64,000 nucleotides of DNA, taken from positions 84,768-148,767 of the forward strand of contig PCAM01000002.1 in NCBI GenBank assembly GCA_002730555.1, given 5' to 3'. The notes under the pieces are model-generated. The model saw only the letters and a list, made by a program, of their open reading frames with translations. It did not search any database and was not told where the DNA came from. This DNA is from Chloroflexota bacterium (GTDB lineage Bacteria > Chloroflexota > Dehalococcoidia > Lucifugimonadales > Lucifugimonadaceae). The position numbers were made by a program, and so were the translations under genes. Positions 50,577-58,035 of this stretch are shown here, one piece after another (the first letter of the stretch is position 1; every line of letters begins with the position of its first letter).

Positions 50577-50820
50577 CCAGGTCCATCCTCAGGTCACGGC
50601 AACAACGGGTACCGATCCTCCATCGTTTCGACACGACCGGCATACTGGAATGAGGGATGCTGTCGTTGGGCCTTCCACGGCGCATCCATACGGGACGCCG
50701 AGGGCCAGACGACGAACAAGATGTCGATGACGGCCGAGCTTGCGGAGCTGTGCGCCCGGCCTGAGACGCCGGAGACCCGAGAATCATTCGGGTTTCAACT
50801 GGGCTTTTCGGCAGGTGCCG

Positions 50821-51386
50821 ATGGTCCAAGATCCGGCGAGAAAACCCACCACCGGATCCGGCGGCGGACTGGAACGCTTGCTTGAGCGCTGGTCGATGGC
50901 ACTTGGAGTCAGGCCGTCGCTGACAGGCGAGTGGGCCCGGATCGCGGGCAGGGCCATGCTGGTCATCGCGGCCGGTATCGGTGTTGCGGCGTTCCTGCGT
51001 GGGACGCCGCCTTTTGCCTTCATGCTGTCGGCGGTCGGGCTCGTCCGAATCTACAACCTCGTGTTCGCCGGGTTGCTGCTGAGGACCGCGTACACAGCGT
51101 GTTCTTCCTGGGACTCACCCCGGATATCGTTGTATTGCTTTTCGCCTGGGCCGTGACCACGGTGGGCCTCGCGGACGAACCCGAGGCCACCGATATCTAC
51201 CTGATCATGTTCCCGATAGTCGTGGTGGCGGTAATCTGGCTGGGCCGGCCACTTGGTGTCGTGCAGGGAACGGCGTTCATCGTCTGGATGGCGGCGACGG
51301 CGCTCTGGTACTGGCCGTCCGATGGCGCTGGATCAGCGCACCGCCAACCCGGATTCAGCCCTGTCGAAACTCCCGGAATCGGATAG
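50821..51386 (+). pseudogene. Multi-helix membrane protein remnant (frameshifted)
   Basis: From the ATG at 50821 the frame encodes a hydrophilic start (LERLLERWSMALGVRPSLTG) and two helices (AMLVIAAGIGVAAFLRG, YNLVFAGLLLR). At about 51090 the frame breaks, and the neighbouring frame continues with three more helices (FFLGLTPDIVVLLFAWAVTT, IYLIMFPIVVVAVIWLG, VVQGTAFIVWMAATALWYW) and ends near 51386. The joined product looks like a membrane-sensor domain such as precedes kinase or cyclase outputs, but no output domain follows. I cannot name the family. The surrounding 50577-51637 has no other gene. Confidence 0.55.
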
Positions 51387-51637
51387 CGGAACCGTGTACG
51401 GGACGGCGCTTCAAACGTCGCAACGGGGTTCATCAAACCTGAGATCGTCTCCTCCAACAGGTTGACACGTACCCCTTTTGTTATCCGGTACCGAAGGTTT
51501 ACACGGTTCCGGAAGAACTCGACCTCTCACCCCCTCTCCAAAGGCAACGCTTCGGCGTAGACTCACGCCCTACCTGATCCGCCCTCTTATTTGATGGGGT
51601 CGTCGGATGAAAGCAAGTCAGCCGAAGGTGTTGCCCA

Positions 51638-52789
51638 TTGACGTCGTCTCATGGCCCGGTCCCCGGCGTGTACGCAAGGCTCGGCGTCAAGCCCATCATC
51701 AACGCCGGGAGCTGGCTTACAGCACTCGGCGGCAGCCTGATGTCGCCCGAGGTTCTGCGCGCCATGCAGGAGGCATCGACGGCGTTCGTGGACCTGCACG
51801 CGCTACAACTGGCGGCGGGCGAGGTGCTGGCGCGGGCATCTGGCGCCGAGGCCGGTTTTGTGACCGGCGGCGCGGCGGCGTCCAACGTGTTGATGGCGGC
51901 GGCATGTATGGCCGGCGACGATCCCTCAAAAATCGACCGGCTGCCGGACTCGCGCGGGATGAAGAACGAACTGGTGCTGTTTGACGGCCACCGAAATCAT
52001 TACGACAGCAACTACGAGATCGCCGGGGCGACAATTGTCCCCTGGGGTTTCGCCGGGAATGGGAAGCCTTACCAGCTTGAAGAGGCGATCAACGAGCAGA
52101 CCTGCGCCATGGCGTGGATCGAGGCTCCGTTCATGAAGCACCCGATGCCGTTCGCCGAGGCGGCGCAAATCGCCCATGGCCGCGAGGTCCCGGTGATAGT
52201 GGACGCGGCCGCCGAGGTACCTCCGGCCGACAATCTGACACGCTTCATCTCGGACGGCGCTGACATGGTGGGGTACAGCGGCGGCAAGGGGATCGGCGGG
52301 CCGCAGGGCAGCGGCATGCTTGTCGGACGCAACGATCTTGTGGCCGCCGCGTATGAGAATCACCTGAACTCCTGCGGGACGCGCGCCGGCGTTGGCCGTT
52401 CGGCGAAAGCGTCGAAAGAGGACATCGTCGGGTTCGTGACGGCACTGCAGATGTTCACCGATACTGACCATGAAGCGGTATGGGCTGGCTGGCGTGCGGG
52501 GGCGGAGCACATCGTGGATCGGCTGCGCGGCATCGACGGGCTGCGTGTCGTACTGGAGGACGGCGACCCTAACCGGCAGGGCCCACAGGCGGTGATTTAC
52601 TTCGAGCACGGCTGGGACGGGCCGGACCCCGGTGAGGTACGTGCAGCGCTGCGCGCCGCCGACCCCGCGATCCACGTGGGTGCGGGCGGTTACGGCGACG
52701 AAATCAATATCGTGATGGTCAACGTTCAACCGGGTGAAGAGCGCATAATCGCCGACCGACTTCGGGAAGTTTTGTCCGGCCCAAATTAG
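51638..52789 (+). CDS. SelA-fold PLP-dependent enzyme (aminotransferase class V-like)
   Basis: PLP enzyme of the SelA-like/class V group (383 aa). The start TTG at 51638 has GAAGGTG at good spacing. PLP anchors: GFVTGGAAASNVL (phosphate loop), Asp189 (VIVDAAAEVPP) and Schiff-base Lys217 (SGGKGIGGPQGSG). INAGSWLTALGGSLMSPEV is the typical SelA-like N-terminus. The RNA-binding parts of true SelA (~460 aa) are missing, so this is more likely a catabolic member such as an amino-sugar-acid ammonia-lyase or D-amino-acid enzyme. It is followed at 26 bp by a hydroxyacid dehydrogenase, so an operon is likely. Confidence 0.85.
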   Translation: MTSSHGPVPGVYARLGVKPIINAGSWLTALGGSLMSPEVLRAMQEASTAFVDLHALQLAAGEVLARASGAEAGFVTGGAAASNVLMAAACMAGDDPSKIDRLPDSRGMKNELVLFDGHRNHYDSNYEIAGATIVPWGFAGNGKPYQLEEAINEQTCAMAWIEAPFMKHPMPFAEAAQIAHGREVPVIVDAAAEVPPADNLTRFISDGADMVGYSGGKGIGGPQGSGMLVGRNDLVAAAYENHLNSCGTRAGVGRSAKASKEDIVGFVTALQMFTDTDHEAVWAGWRAGAEHIVDRLRGIDGLRVVLEDGDPNRQGPQAVIYFEHGWDGPDPGEVRAALRAADPAIHVGAGGYGDEINIVMVNVQPGEERIIADRLREVLSGPN

Positions 52790-52815
52790 TTAAGGCACGA
52801 CGCAAGGAGCATGTT

Positions 52816-53766
52816 TTGAAGGTTGTCCTCGGAAGCGATCACCTCGGGGGAACGGATTTCGTCGAGCGGTTGCGCGACACGTTCCCGGACACCGAGTTCG
52901 CACTCGCCCTGTCGCCTGAAGACACCCTTCGCGAGGTCGCGGACGCAGAGGTGCTCCTAGGCTGGCCGACTAAAGAGGTGTTCAGCGCCGGGGCCGGCCT
53001 GAAGTGGGTGCACTGCCTGGGAACCGGGATCGACGGCGTCGGCGCGCTCGGAGATATCGGGGCGGCGGGCATCCCGATAACGAACGCGCGCGGCCCGCAC
53101 ACGGAGCCGATGGCCGATCACACGATGTTGTTCTTGCTGTCCCTTGCGCACAATGCACGACAGATGCTGAACGATCAGGCGCGGGGTGCGTGGGACACCA
53201 ACGGTTACGACCACAAAGAGGTGTCCGGCAGTGTCATGGGCATCTACGGCTTCGGGATGATCGGGCGGGCCATCGCGCGCAGGGCGCTGGGATTTGGCAT
53301 GGAGGTGATCGCCGTGGACCCGGGGCCGGACGACGAGGTGCCGGGCGTGGATGTCTGGGCTCTGGATCGGCTGGACGATCTTTTCCGGGCCGCCGACTGG
53401 CTTGTGGTGGCCGCGCCTCTGCTTCCGGAGACGCGCATGACGGTCGATGCCCGGCGCATCGGGTTGCTGCGACCGAGTTCGTCCCTGATCGTTATCTCCC
53501 GTGGCGGGATCGTTGACGAGGGCGACCTGGCCGACGCACTTGTGGCCGGGAAGTTGGCTGGGGTGGCCCTGGACGCCACCGAGCCGGAGCCTCTCAACGC
53601 TGACAGCCCCTTCTGGAGCCACCCGAACGCGCTGATATCGTCGCACTCGTCGGCACTCACGCCAGAGATGTATGAAGGACGAAGGCAGATCGTTCTGGAC
53701 AACCTCCATCGCTACCTGAACGGCGAAGAGCTGCTGCACCAGGCCGACCCTGTCAAGGGTTACTAG
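52816..53766 (+). CDS. D-2-hydroxyacid dehydrogenase
   Basis: NAD(P)-dependent D-isomer 2-hydroxyacid dehydrogenase (316 aa). The start TTG at 52816 has AAGGAG about 8 bp upstream. Motifs: KWVHCLGTGID, NARGPHTEPMADH, the Rossmann motif MGIYGFGMIGRAIA (142-154), the catalytic Arg229 (VISRGGIVDE), a Glu in ATEPEPL, and the His277 region (ISSHSSALTPE). It reduces a 2-keto acid or oxidises a D-hydroxy acid; with the preceding PLP enzyme it may convert an amino or keto acid. The operon ends in a terminator at 53794. Confidence 0.92.
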   Translation: MKVVLGSDHLGGTDFVERLRDTFPDTEFALALSPEDTLREVADAEVLLGWPTKEVFSAGAGLKWVHCLGTGIDGVGALGDIGAAGIPITNARGPHTEPMADHTMLFLLSLAHNARQMLNDQARGAWDTNGYDHKEVSGSVMGIYGFGMIGRAIARRALGFGMEVIAVDPGPDDEVPGVDVWALDRLDDLFRAADWLVVAAPLLPETRMTVDARRIGLLRPSSSLIVISRGGIVDEGDLADALVAGKLAGVALDATEPEPLNADSPFWSHPNALISSHSSALTPEMYEGRRQIVLDNLHRYLNGEELLHQADPVKGY

Positions 53767-53793
53767 GGCCCGGGGGCTCACTCCTGAGATACG

Positions 53794-53827
53794 AAAGGGC
53801 CCTCCCCGGAAACGGGAAGGGCCTTTC
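53794..53827 (+). terminator. Rho-independent-type terminator after the hydroxyacid dehydrogenase
   Basis: The arms aaagggccctccccg and cgggaagggccttt pair with one bulge around a GAAA-type loop, 27 bp after the stop codon. The 3' side ends TTTCT on the plus strand. It also faces the end of the small membrane-protein gene on the minus strand, so it may work both ways. Confidence 0.75.
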
Positions 53828-53839
53828 TAATGGAGACCG

Positions 53840-54049
53840 TTATGCCGTCCCGAGGCATGCATGAGTTACTTCGCGCCGCCTGCGATTTCTACCATCCGCG
53901 TAGTCGGAGACGGTCGGCGTCAGCAAGAAGAGGCCGATCAGGAATGCGATGCCGACGATCATCACCGCCATCGCTATCAACAGGTATGCCCATTTGAGCG
54001 ACGGGTGTTGGCCCGCCACGGACCTGCCGATTCCGTCCAGAATTGCCAT
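53840..54049 (-). CDS. Small single-pass membrane protein
   Basis: A 69-aa protein starting at the ATG at 54049, which has a strong GGAGG seven bases upstream. That site decides against the longer reading to 54064. Residues ~20-44 form one transmembrane helix (LLIAMAVMIVGIAFLIGLFL), with a short N-terminal part (MAILDGIGRSVAGQHPS) and an Arg-rich tail (DGRNRRRREV). No family is recognised. It may be a small membrane-anchoring or stress peptide. Confidence 0.6.
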   Translation of the reverse strand: MAILDGIGRSVAGQHPSLKWAYLLIAMAVMIVGIAFLIGLFLLTPTVSDYADGRNRRRREVTHACLGTA

Positions 54050-54288
54050 AGTTCCCTCCTCCAACCGTGCCCACCAGGAAGTGAGCTAAGTACTGTTGCC
54101 GTCGGCCGAAATCTCCCGAGCGGTGCTGGTGTACAGTTACCCGTTTGAATGCGGCCTGCCGGGCATTGGATTCCGTAAAGATTCTTGAGTGGAGGTTCGC
54201 ACGGCGCGCGAAGGGCCGACGTAGACTTGAGGAAAAGCGGGCATCCGGTCAGGAAATTCGGGCGTGAACCAACGTCCCAGGAGTAGAA

Positions 54289-54675
54289 ATGCTTAAGGGA
54301 GCTCTGATCGCGTTCGGGATTATGCTCGGCGCCATCGCCATACCGATGGTTCACTGGGTGTCGATCTGGTTCGGGCCATTTCTCGCTGGGTTTTTTGGCG
54401 GCGGTATAGCGCGGGCTGACGAGGATAAGATCGTCAAGTTCGGGTTACTGGTCGCTGGCCTGATGCTTCTGCCGGTAGCAGCCGCCCTTGTGGCTCTCTT
54501 CGCTTTCGACATCGGCGGGATGTGGCGGACGCTGCTGATCGTATTTACGGTCGTGATCGTTCCGTATACCTGGTTTGGCGTGACCGTCGGGGCGCTGTTC
54601 AGCTACCTCTCGCGGAAGAAAGCGACCGAGAGGGCGGCGGCCGAGGAAGTGGGCGGCGCGTCCTCGTCGTTGTAA
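54289..54675 (+). CDS. Small polytopic membrane protein
   Basis: A 128-aa protein with three or four hydrophobic helices (about 4-22, 27-42, 50-72 and 84-107), a glycine-rich FFGGGIARAD turn, and a charged C-terminus (YLSRKKATERAAAEE). An AGGAG six bases before the ATG at 54289 supports the start. The layout resembles DUF5518-like small membrane proteins, but I cannot name the family with confidence. Confidence 0.7.
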   Translation: MLKGALIAFGIMLGAIAIPMVHWVSIWFGPFLAGFFGGGIARADEDKIVKFGLLVAGLMLLPVAAALVALFAFDIGGMWRTLLIVFTVVIVPYTWFGVTVGALFSYLSRKKATERAAAEEVGGASSSL

Positions 54676-54979
54676 AGAGTCTTGACATTAATTCAATAGC
54701 ATTATCACTCATTCAAGGCGCGTTTATTTCGCACTCCTACTACGCGTATTTACACTACTTATCCGGTCATTAAGTGTATCGTTTGATGAGAGAGGACCAC
54801 CATTTGACAAACATTCGTATTTGTCTCTAGTGAGTTTTCGACGTGCCAGTGTTACTTGAGAAACAGTCTGTCGCGAATTGTATGTCCAGCAATTGACTTA
54901 AAAGAAATAGGTGTGATAATCGTCGGATGGCGTCACGAATTGATGGCGATGATATTTGTCTTAATTAACGGAGCTAAGA
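54676..54979. other. AT-rich intergenic patch
   Basis: 304 bp that are visibly much richer in A+T than the surrounding DNA (for example cttgacattaattcaatagc and cttaattaacggag). No gene is recognised. It contains several TTGACA/TTGACT boxes (54683, 54805, 54893) and runs up to the AT-hook protein gene. It may be a control region or a recently acquired segment. Confidence 0.6.
54893..54920 (+). promoter_or_regulatory. Sigma-70-type promoter for the AT-hook gene
   Basis: TTGACT at 54893-54898 and GATAAT at 54915-54920, with a 16-bp spacer and a TGTG extension before the -10 box, lie about 60 bp upstream of the start at 54980. This is the closest consensus match noticed in the window. Confidence 0.55.
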
Positions 54980-55273
54980 ATGCGAATCGAAGAAGCCGAT
55001 CTCAATACGCTGAAGACAGCTCAACGCCGCGGCCGAGTTCGGTCGCCCGAGACCCAGGAACTGATCGAGGCGATTGATTCGCTGGTTCCAGGCGCTGCGA
55101 AAGCGGTGGTGATCGAGTCGGGACAGACGCCGCAGAAAGTCAGGGCCCGTGTTATGTACGCCGGAAAGGCAGCCGGGAAGAAACTCCAGGCGGCGGTTTC
55201 CGGCAACAAAGTGCTGTTTGCGCTGAAGGAAGAGCGACGACGGCCCGGACGTCCCCGCAAGAACCCGATCTGA
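54980..55273 (+). CDS. Small basic protein with C-terminal AT-hook
   Basis: A 97-aa protein, ATG at 54980 with GGAG upstream. The C-terminus (ERRRPGRPRKNPI) carries an AT-hook core R-P-G-R-P-R-K that binds the minor groove of AT-rich DNA. The N-terminal ~75 residues (LKTAQRRGRVRSPETQELIE, then AKAVVIESGQTPQKVRARVM) may form a small alpha/beta fold I do not recognise. It lies behind an AT-rich leader that could be its own target, so autoregulation is possible (inference). A strong terminator follows. Confidence 0.75.
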   Translation: MRIEEADLNTLKTAQRRGRVRSPETQELIEAIDSLVPGAAKAVVIESGQTPQKVRARVMYAGKAAGKKLQAAVSGNKVLFALKEERRRPGRPRKNPI

Positions 55274-55289
55274 TCCGGGATCTGTTAAC

Positions 55290-55322
55290 AAAAAAAGGGA
55301 GCGCAATGCGCTCCCTTTTTTT
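55290..55322. terminator. Bidirectional Rho-independent terminator
   Basis: A run of seven A, then stem gggagcgc/gcgctccc around AAT, then seven T. It sits 16 bp after the AT-hook gene and 13 bp after the end of the convergent peroxiredoxin-like gene and serves both. It is the clearest terminator in the window. Confidence 0.92.
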
Positions 55323-55335
55323 GATGCCCGAATCG

Positions 55336-55860
55336 CTATTGCCCGGACTGCTGCTGGGCCTGTTGCCTGACAAGCATGAGCCCCCGCTCCCGTCTCCAAA
55401 TTAACCCGTTAATCGCCTCGTCTGCCCTCATCAGACCTACAGGCCCCGAGGCATACATCGATCCATAGACGCTTGCCCCGCGGCCCAGGAGGAACTCCAT
55501 TGGTTGGATGTAGTAGCCGTGGTGGCCGTCCCCGCACCAGGGGTCGAATCCGGTCACCATCTCATCCGTCACGCCGTACGCAATCGGCATGGTGAGCCCG
55601 TTCTCTTCGGCCATCTTGATGGTCGATTCTTTATCGGCAGCGGTCGCCGTAATCACAGTCGCTTCGTATCCCCCGGCGAGTTCGGCCTTCATCGCGACGT
55701 AGCTGGCCAACTGCCGGCGGCAGTACGGTCACCAATTTCCTCGTAAAAAGAGGAGTGCCACGTGCCTTCCGGGCATCTGTTCCGGAAGTGTGAGAGTCCT
55801 CCCATCGATCAGATCAAACCTGATCGTCGGCAGTTTGTCGCCCTTTACTAACTTGGTCAT
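55336..55860 (-). CDS. Peroxiredoxin-like protein with in-frame TGA, candidate selenoprotein
   Basis: Thioredoxin-fold peroxiredoxin-like (AhpC/TSA-type) redox protein. Read from the ATG at 55860, codons 1-43 give LPTIRFDLIDGRTLTLPEQ and VALLFLRGNW. Codon 44 is TGA (55729-55731), and the same frame continues PYCRRQLASYVAMKAELAG to the TAG at 55336 (174 aa in all). Homologs have a C-P-Y-C active site (RGxWCPYCRxQL), so TGA stands exactly at the peroxidatic/redox Cys: a U-P-Y-C motif. A hairpin just after the TGA resembles a bacterial SECIS. The alternative is a nonsense mutation, but the frame and sequence on both sides are intact. The selenocysteine machinery is not in the window. Confidence 0.8.
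55702..55718 (-). promoter_or_regulatory. Candidate bacterial SECIS hairpin
   Basis: On the minus strand, 11-27 bases after the TGA codon, gccggc and gccagc pair with one mismatch around the loop agttg. The loop starts 17 bases after the TGA and has a G in its first two positions, as described for bacterial SECIS elements. An alternative, closer hairpin (ctgcc/ggcag) overlaps it. Identification by eye only. Confidence 0.45.
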
Positions 55861-55866
55861 AGCCCT

Positions 55867-55881
55867 GGCCTTTGCAAGGCC
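55867..55881 (-). other. GGCCTTTGCAAGGCC hairpin between OYE and peroxiredoxin-like genes
   Basis: A 15-bp inverted repeat with six-base arms lies in the 33-bp gap between the old-yellow-enzyme stop and the ATG at 55860. It could attenuate read-through or shield the ribosome-binding site of the candidate selenoprotein. Confidence 0.4.
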
Positions 55882-55893
55882 CCGGCCCGTCGT

Positions 55894-57018
55894 CTAAAGC
55901 CCCGGCTTGGACCGGACGTACTGCGGCGGCCATTCCACGTCATCGCCGAGTTCGATTGCAGCGTGCAGCGGCCAGTAAGGGTTACGCAGGAGCTCACGTG
56001 CCAGAAAAATCACGTCCGCCTTACCGGATGTCAGCACCTCTTCGGCGTGCGTCGCCTCCGTGATCAGGCCAACTGCACCGGTCGGCACCTCGGCGCCGGA
56101 GCGCACCGCATCTGCGAACGGCACCTGGTATCCGGGCCTGAGGTCCATCTGCTGGTGGGGCGAGACACCGCCGGAAGAGCAGTCGACAAGATCGACACCA
56201 TGCTCTTTCAACGATTTCGAGAACTCGACTGCGTCCGGCACGTCCCATCCGCTGCCCTTCACCCAATCGGTCGTTGAGATCCGGACCATGAGCGGAAGAT
56301 GTTCAGGCCACACCTCACGCACCGCATCAACGATCCTGAGCGGGAAGCGTGCGCGGTTGTCGGAATTTCCTCCGTACGTGTCTTCCCGGTGGTTGGAGAG
56401 CGGTGACAGGAATGTGTGTCCCAGATAGCCGTGTGCGAAGTGCAACTCCACGACCTTGAACCCGGCTTCCAAACTGCGTTTCGCGGCAGCGCGCCAGTCG
56501 TCCACGAGATCATCGATGTCCGATTCGCTCAGTTCTTCCGGCGTCGCCCATTCATCGTCAAACGGCACGGCGGATGCGCCTACGGGCTGCCATCCACCGT
56601 CCTCTGAGCCAACGAAACCGCTGCCAAGCCAGGGCCGATTCCGTGAAGCCTTGCGACCGGCGTGCGCCAACTGGATACACGGCACGGAGCCGTTCTCTGT
56701 GATGAAGTCTGTGATCGGTTTCCACGCCTCGACCTGCTCGTCGTTCCAGATACCCACGTCGCCGGGGCTGATACGGCCCTCCGGATTCACCGCCGCGGCC
56801 TCGGACATCACCATCCCGGCGCCGCCGACGGCCCGGGTGCCAAGGTGCACAAGGTGCCACTGGTTTGGGACGCCGTCCTCGGCGGAGTACTGACACATGG
56901 GAGCTACGAAGAGCCTGTTCGGGAACTCTACATCTCGTAATTTGTATGACGAAAAGAGCTGACTGATTGTTCTGTCCTTTGTGCTTTCGGGCGAAGCGGG
57001 GATAGTGCGGGAGGGCAT
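55894..57018 (-). CDS. NADH:flavin oxidoreductase, old yellow enzyme (YqjM-like)
   Basis: FMN-dependent ene-reductase (374 aa) of the thermophilic-like/YqjM class. The motif FVAPMCQYSAEDG carries the redox-modulating Cys42 typical of this class. Substrate-binding His193 and His196 and Tyr198 are in ELHFAHGYLGHTFLSPLSN, with the conserved Arg in NSDNRARFPLRIVDAVR. The barrel end has AVGLITEATHAEE and VIFLARELLRNPYWP. The N-terminal ~17 residues before ISQLFSSYKLRD are an extension. It reduces activated C=C bonds; the natural substrate is unknown. It is directly upstream of the peroxiredoxin-like gene. Confidence 0.93.
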   Translation of the reverse strand: MPSRTIPASPESTKDRTISQLFSSYKLRDVEFPNRLFVAPMCQYSAEDGVPNQWHLVHLGTRAVGGAGMVMSEAAAVNPEGRISPGDVGIWNDEQVEAWKPITDFITENGSVPCIQLAHAGRKASRNRPWLGSGFVGSEDGGWQPVGASAVPFDDEWATPEELSESDIDDLVDDWRAAAKRSLEAGFKVVELHFAHGYLGHTFLSPLSNHREDTYGGNSDNRARFPLRIVDAVREVWPEHLPLMVRISTTDWVKGSGWDVPDAVEFSKSLKEHGVDLVDCSSGGVSPHQQMDLRPGYQVPFADAVRSGAEVPTGAVGLITEATHAEEVLTSGKADVIFLARELLRNPYWPLHAAIELGDDVEWPPQYVRSKPGL

Positions 57019-57062
57019 CCTAATCCCGTTTTACGAGAAACGGGTAACCGTGATGCAGCCGG

Positions 57063-57833
57063 TTAAAGCGTCATGCCCCCGTCGATCACCTGCACAGTGC
57101 CAGTGACGTATTCCGCCTCATCCGACCCCAGGTATACCGCCAGCGATGCGATCTCTTCCGGATTCCCGAGGCGCCCCATCGGCTGGCGGGCGATAAAGTC
57201 TTTCCGGGCCTGTACCGGGTCCGGCGAGGCGTTGATGCGGTCGTCAAGCGACGGAGTCTGGACGGTGGCCGGGGCGATGGCGTTGACGCGGATGCCCTGG
57301 CCAATGAAGTCGGCCGCAACGGACTTGGTCATGCCGAGAACGGCGGCCTTGCTTGCGCTGTAGACGAAGCGGTTGACGACGCCCTGCAGGCTGGATGCGA
57401 CGGATGACATGTTAATGATGCTGCCGCCGCCTTTTTCGACCATGCCGGGCAGCACCGCCTGCATCATGTGGAACATGGCGCGTACGTTCAGGTTGAACGA
57501 GAAGTCCCAGTCCTCCTCCGAACACTCCAGGATATTTCCGCCGGCGACAAATCCGGCGCAGTTGAACAGGATGCCCGGCGTTCCTGCTTCATCCAAAACA
57601 GCGTTGATGGAGCCTGTGTCGGTGACGTCAAGGATCCGTGTCGTGATTCCAGGCGTGCCCTCAAGCGAGCCCAGTGTCACTGGGTTTACGTCGGTCGCCC
57701 AGACGGTAGCGTCCTCGTCTGCATAGGCCAGAGCTGTGGCCTTGCCGATGCCCTGCCCGGCGGACGTGATGAGTGCGGTTTTGCCCGTAAGCCTGCCTGG
57801 CAAGATCGTCTCCCTGTGTATCGGATTATTCAT
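57063..57833 (-). CDS. SDR oxidoreductase, BDH2/DHRS6-like
   Basis: Short-chain dehydrogenase (256 aa from the ATG at 57833; a TTG two codons upstream is possible). ITSAGQGIGKATALAYA binds NAD, LFNCAG replaces NNAG, the catalytic Ser is in INMSSVASS, and the motif FVYSASKAAVLGMTKSVAAD supplies Tyr/Lys. The segments SLQGVVNRFVYSASKAAV and IRVNAIAPATVQTPSLDDRI match the type-2 hydroxybutyrate dehydrogenase/2-keto-3-deoxy-L-fuconate dehydrogenase group. Bacterial members act after an enolase-superfamily L-fuconate dehydratase, which fits the content of this window. Confidence 0.9.
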   Translation of the reverse strand: MNNPIHRETILPGRLTGKTALITSAGQGIGKATALAYADEDATVWATDVNPVTLGSLEGTPGITTRILDVTDTGSINAVLDEAGTPGILFNCAGFVAGGNILECSEEDWDFSFNLNVRAMFHMMQAVLPGMVEKGGGSIINMSSVASSLQGVVNRFVYSASKAAVLGMTKSVAADFIGQGIRVNAIAPATVQTPSLDDRINASPDPVQARKDFIARQPMGRLGNPEEIASLAVYLGSDEAEYVTGTVQVIDGGMTL

Positions 57834-58035
57834 TATCAAAGAGCTGCCTGCAATGCGAAATACGGCGTCGTTGAAAACGCGCGAATCACCTTGGGTCAGA
57901 GTCTGAAAATCGCGCCTTCAGATAGTCGAATGCAGCCGCCATAAACAGGTTTACGCCAGAGGGCGATCATCCCGGGAGTGGCGTCGACGATTTCCCGTGA
58001 AAATGGCATGGCGGCCCGAATGATACAGGGGGGCG

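Noticed and set aside
51638..52789. True selenocysteine synthase SelA, which would support the selenoprotein call
   Set aside because: Fold and PLP site are SelA-like, but the protein is ~80 residues short and no selB, selC or selD lies nearby; such short members are usually catabolic enzymes. It is not used as evidence for selenocysteine.
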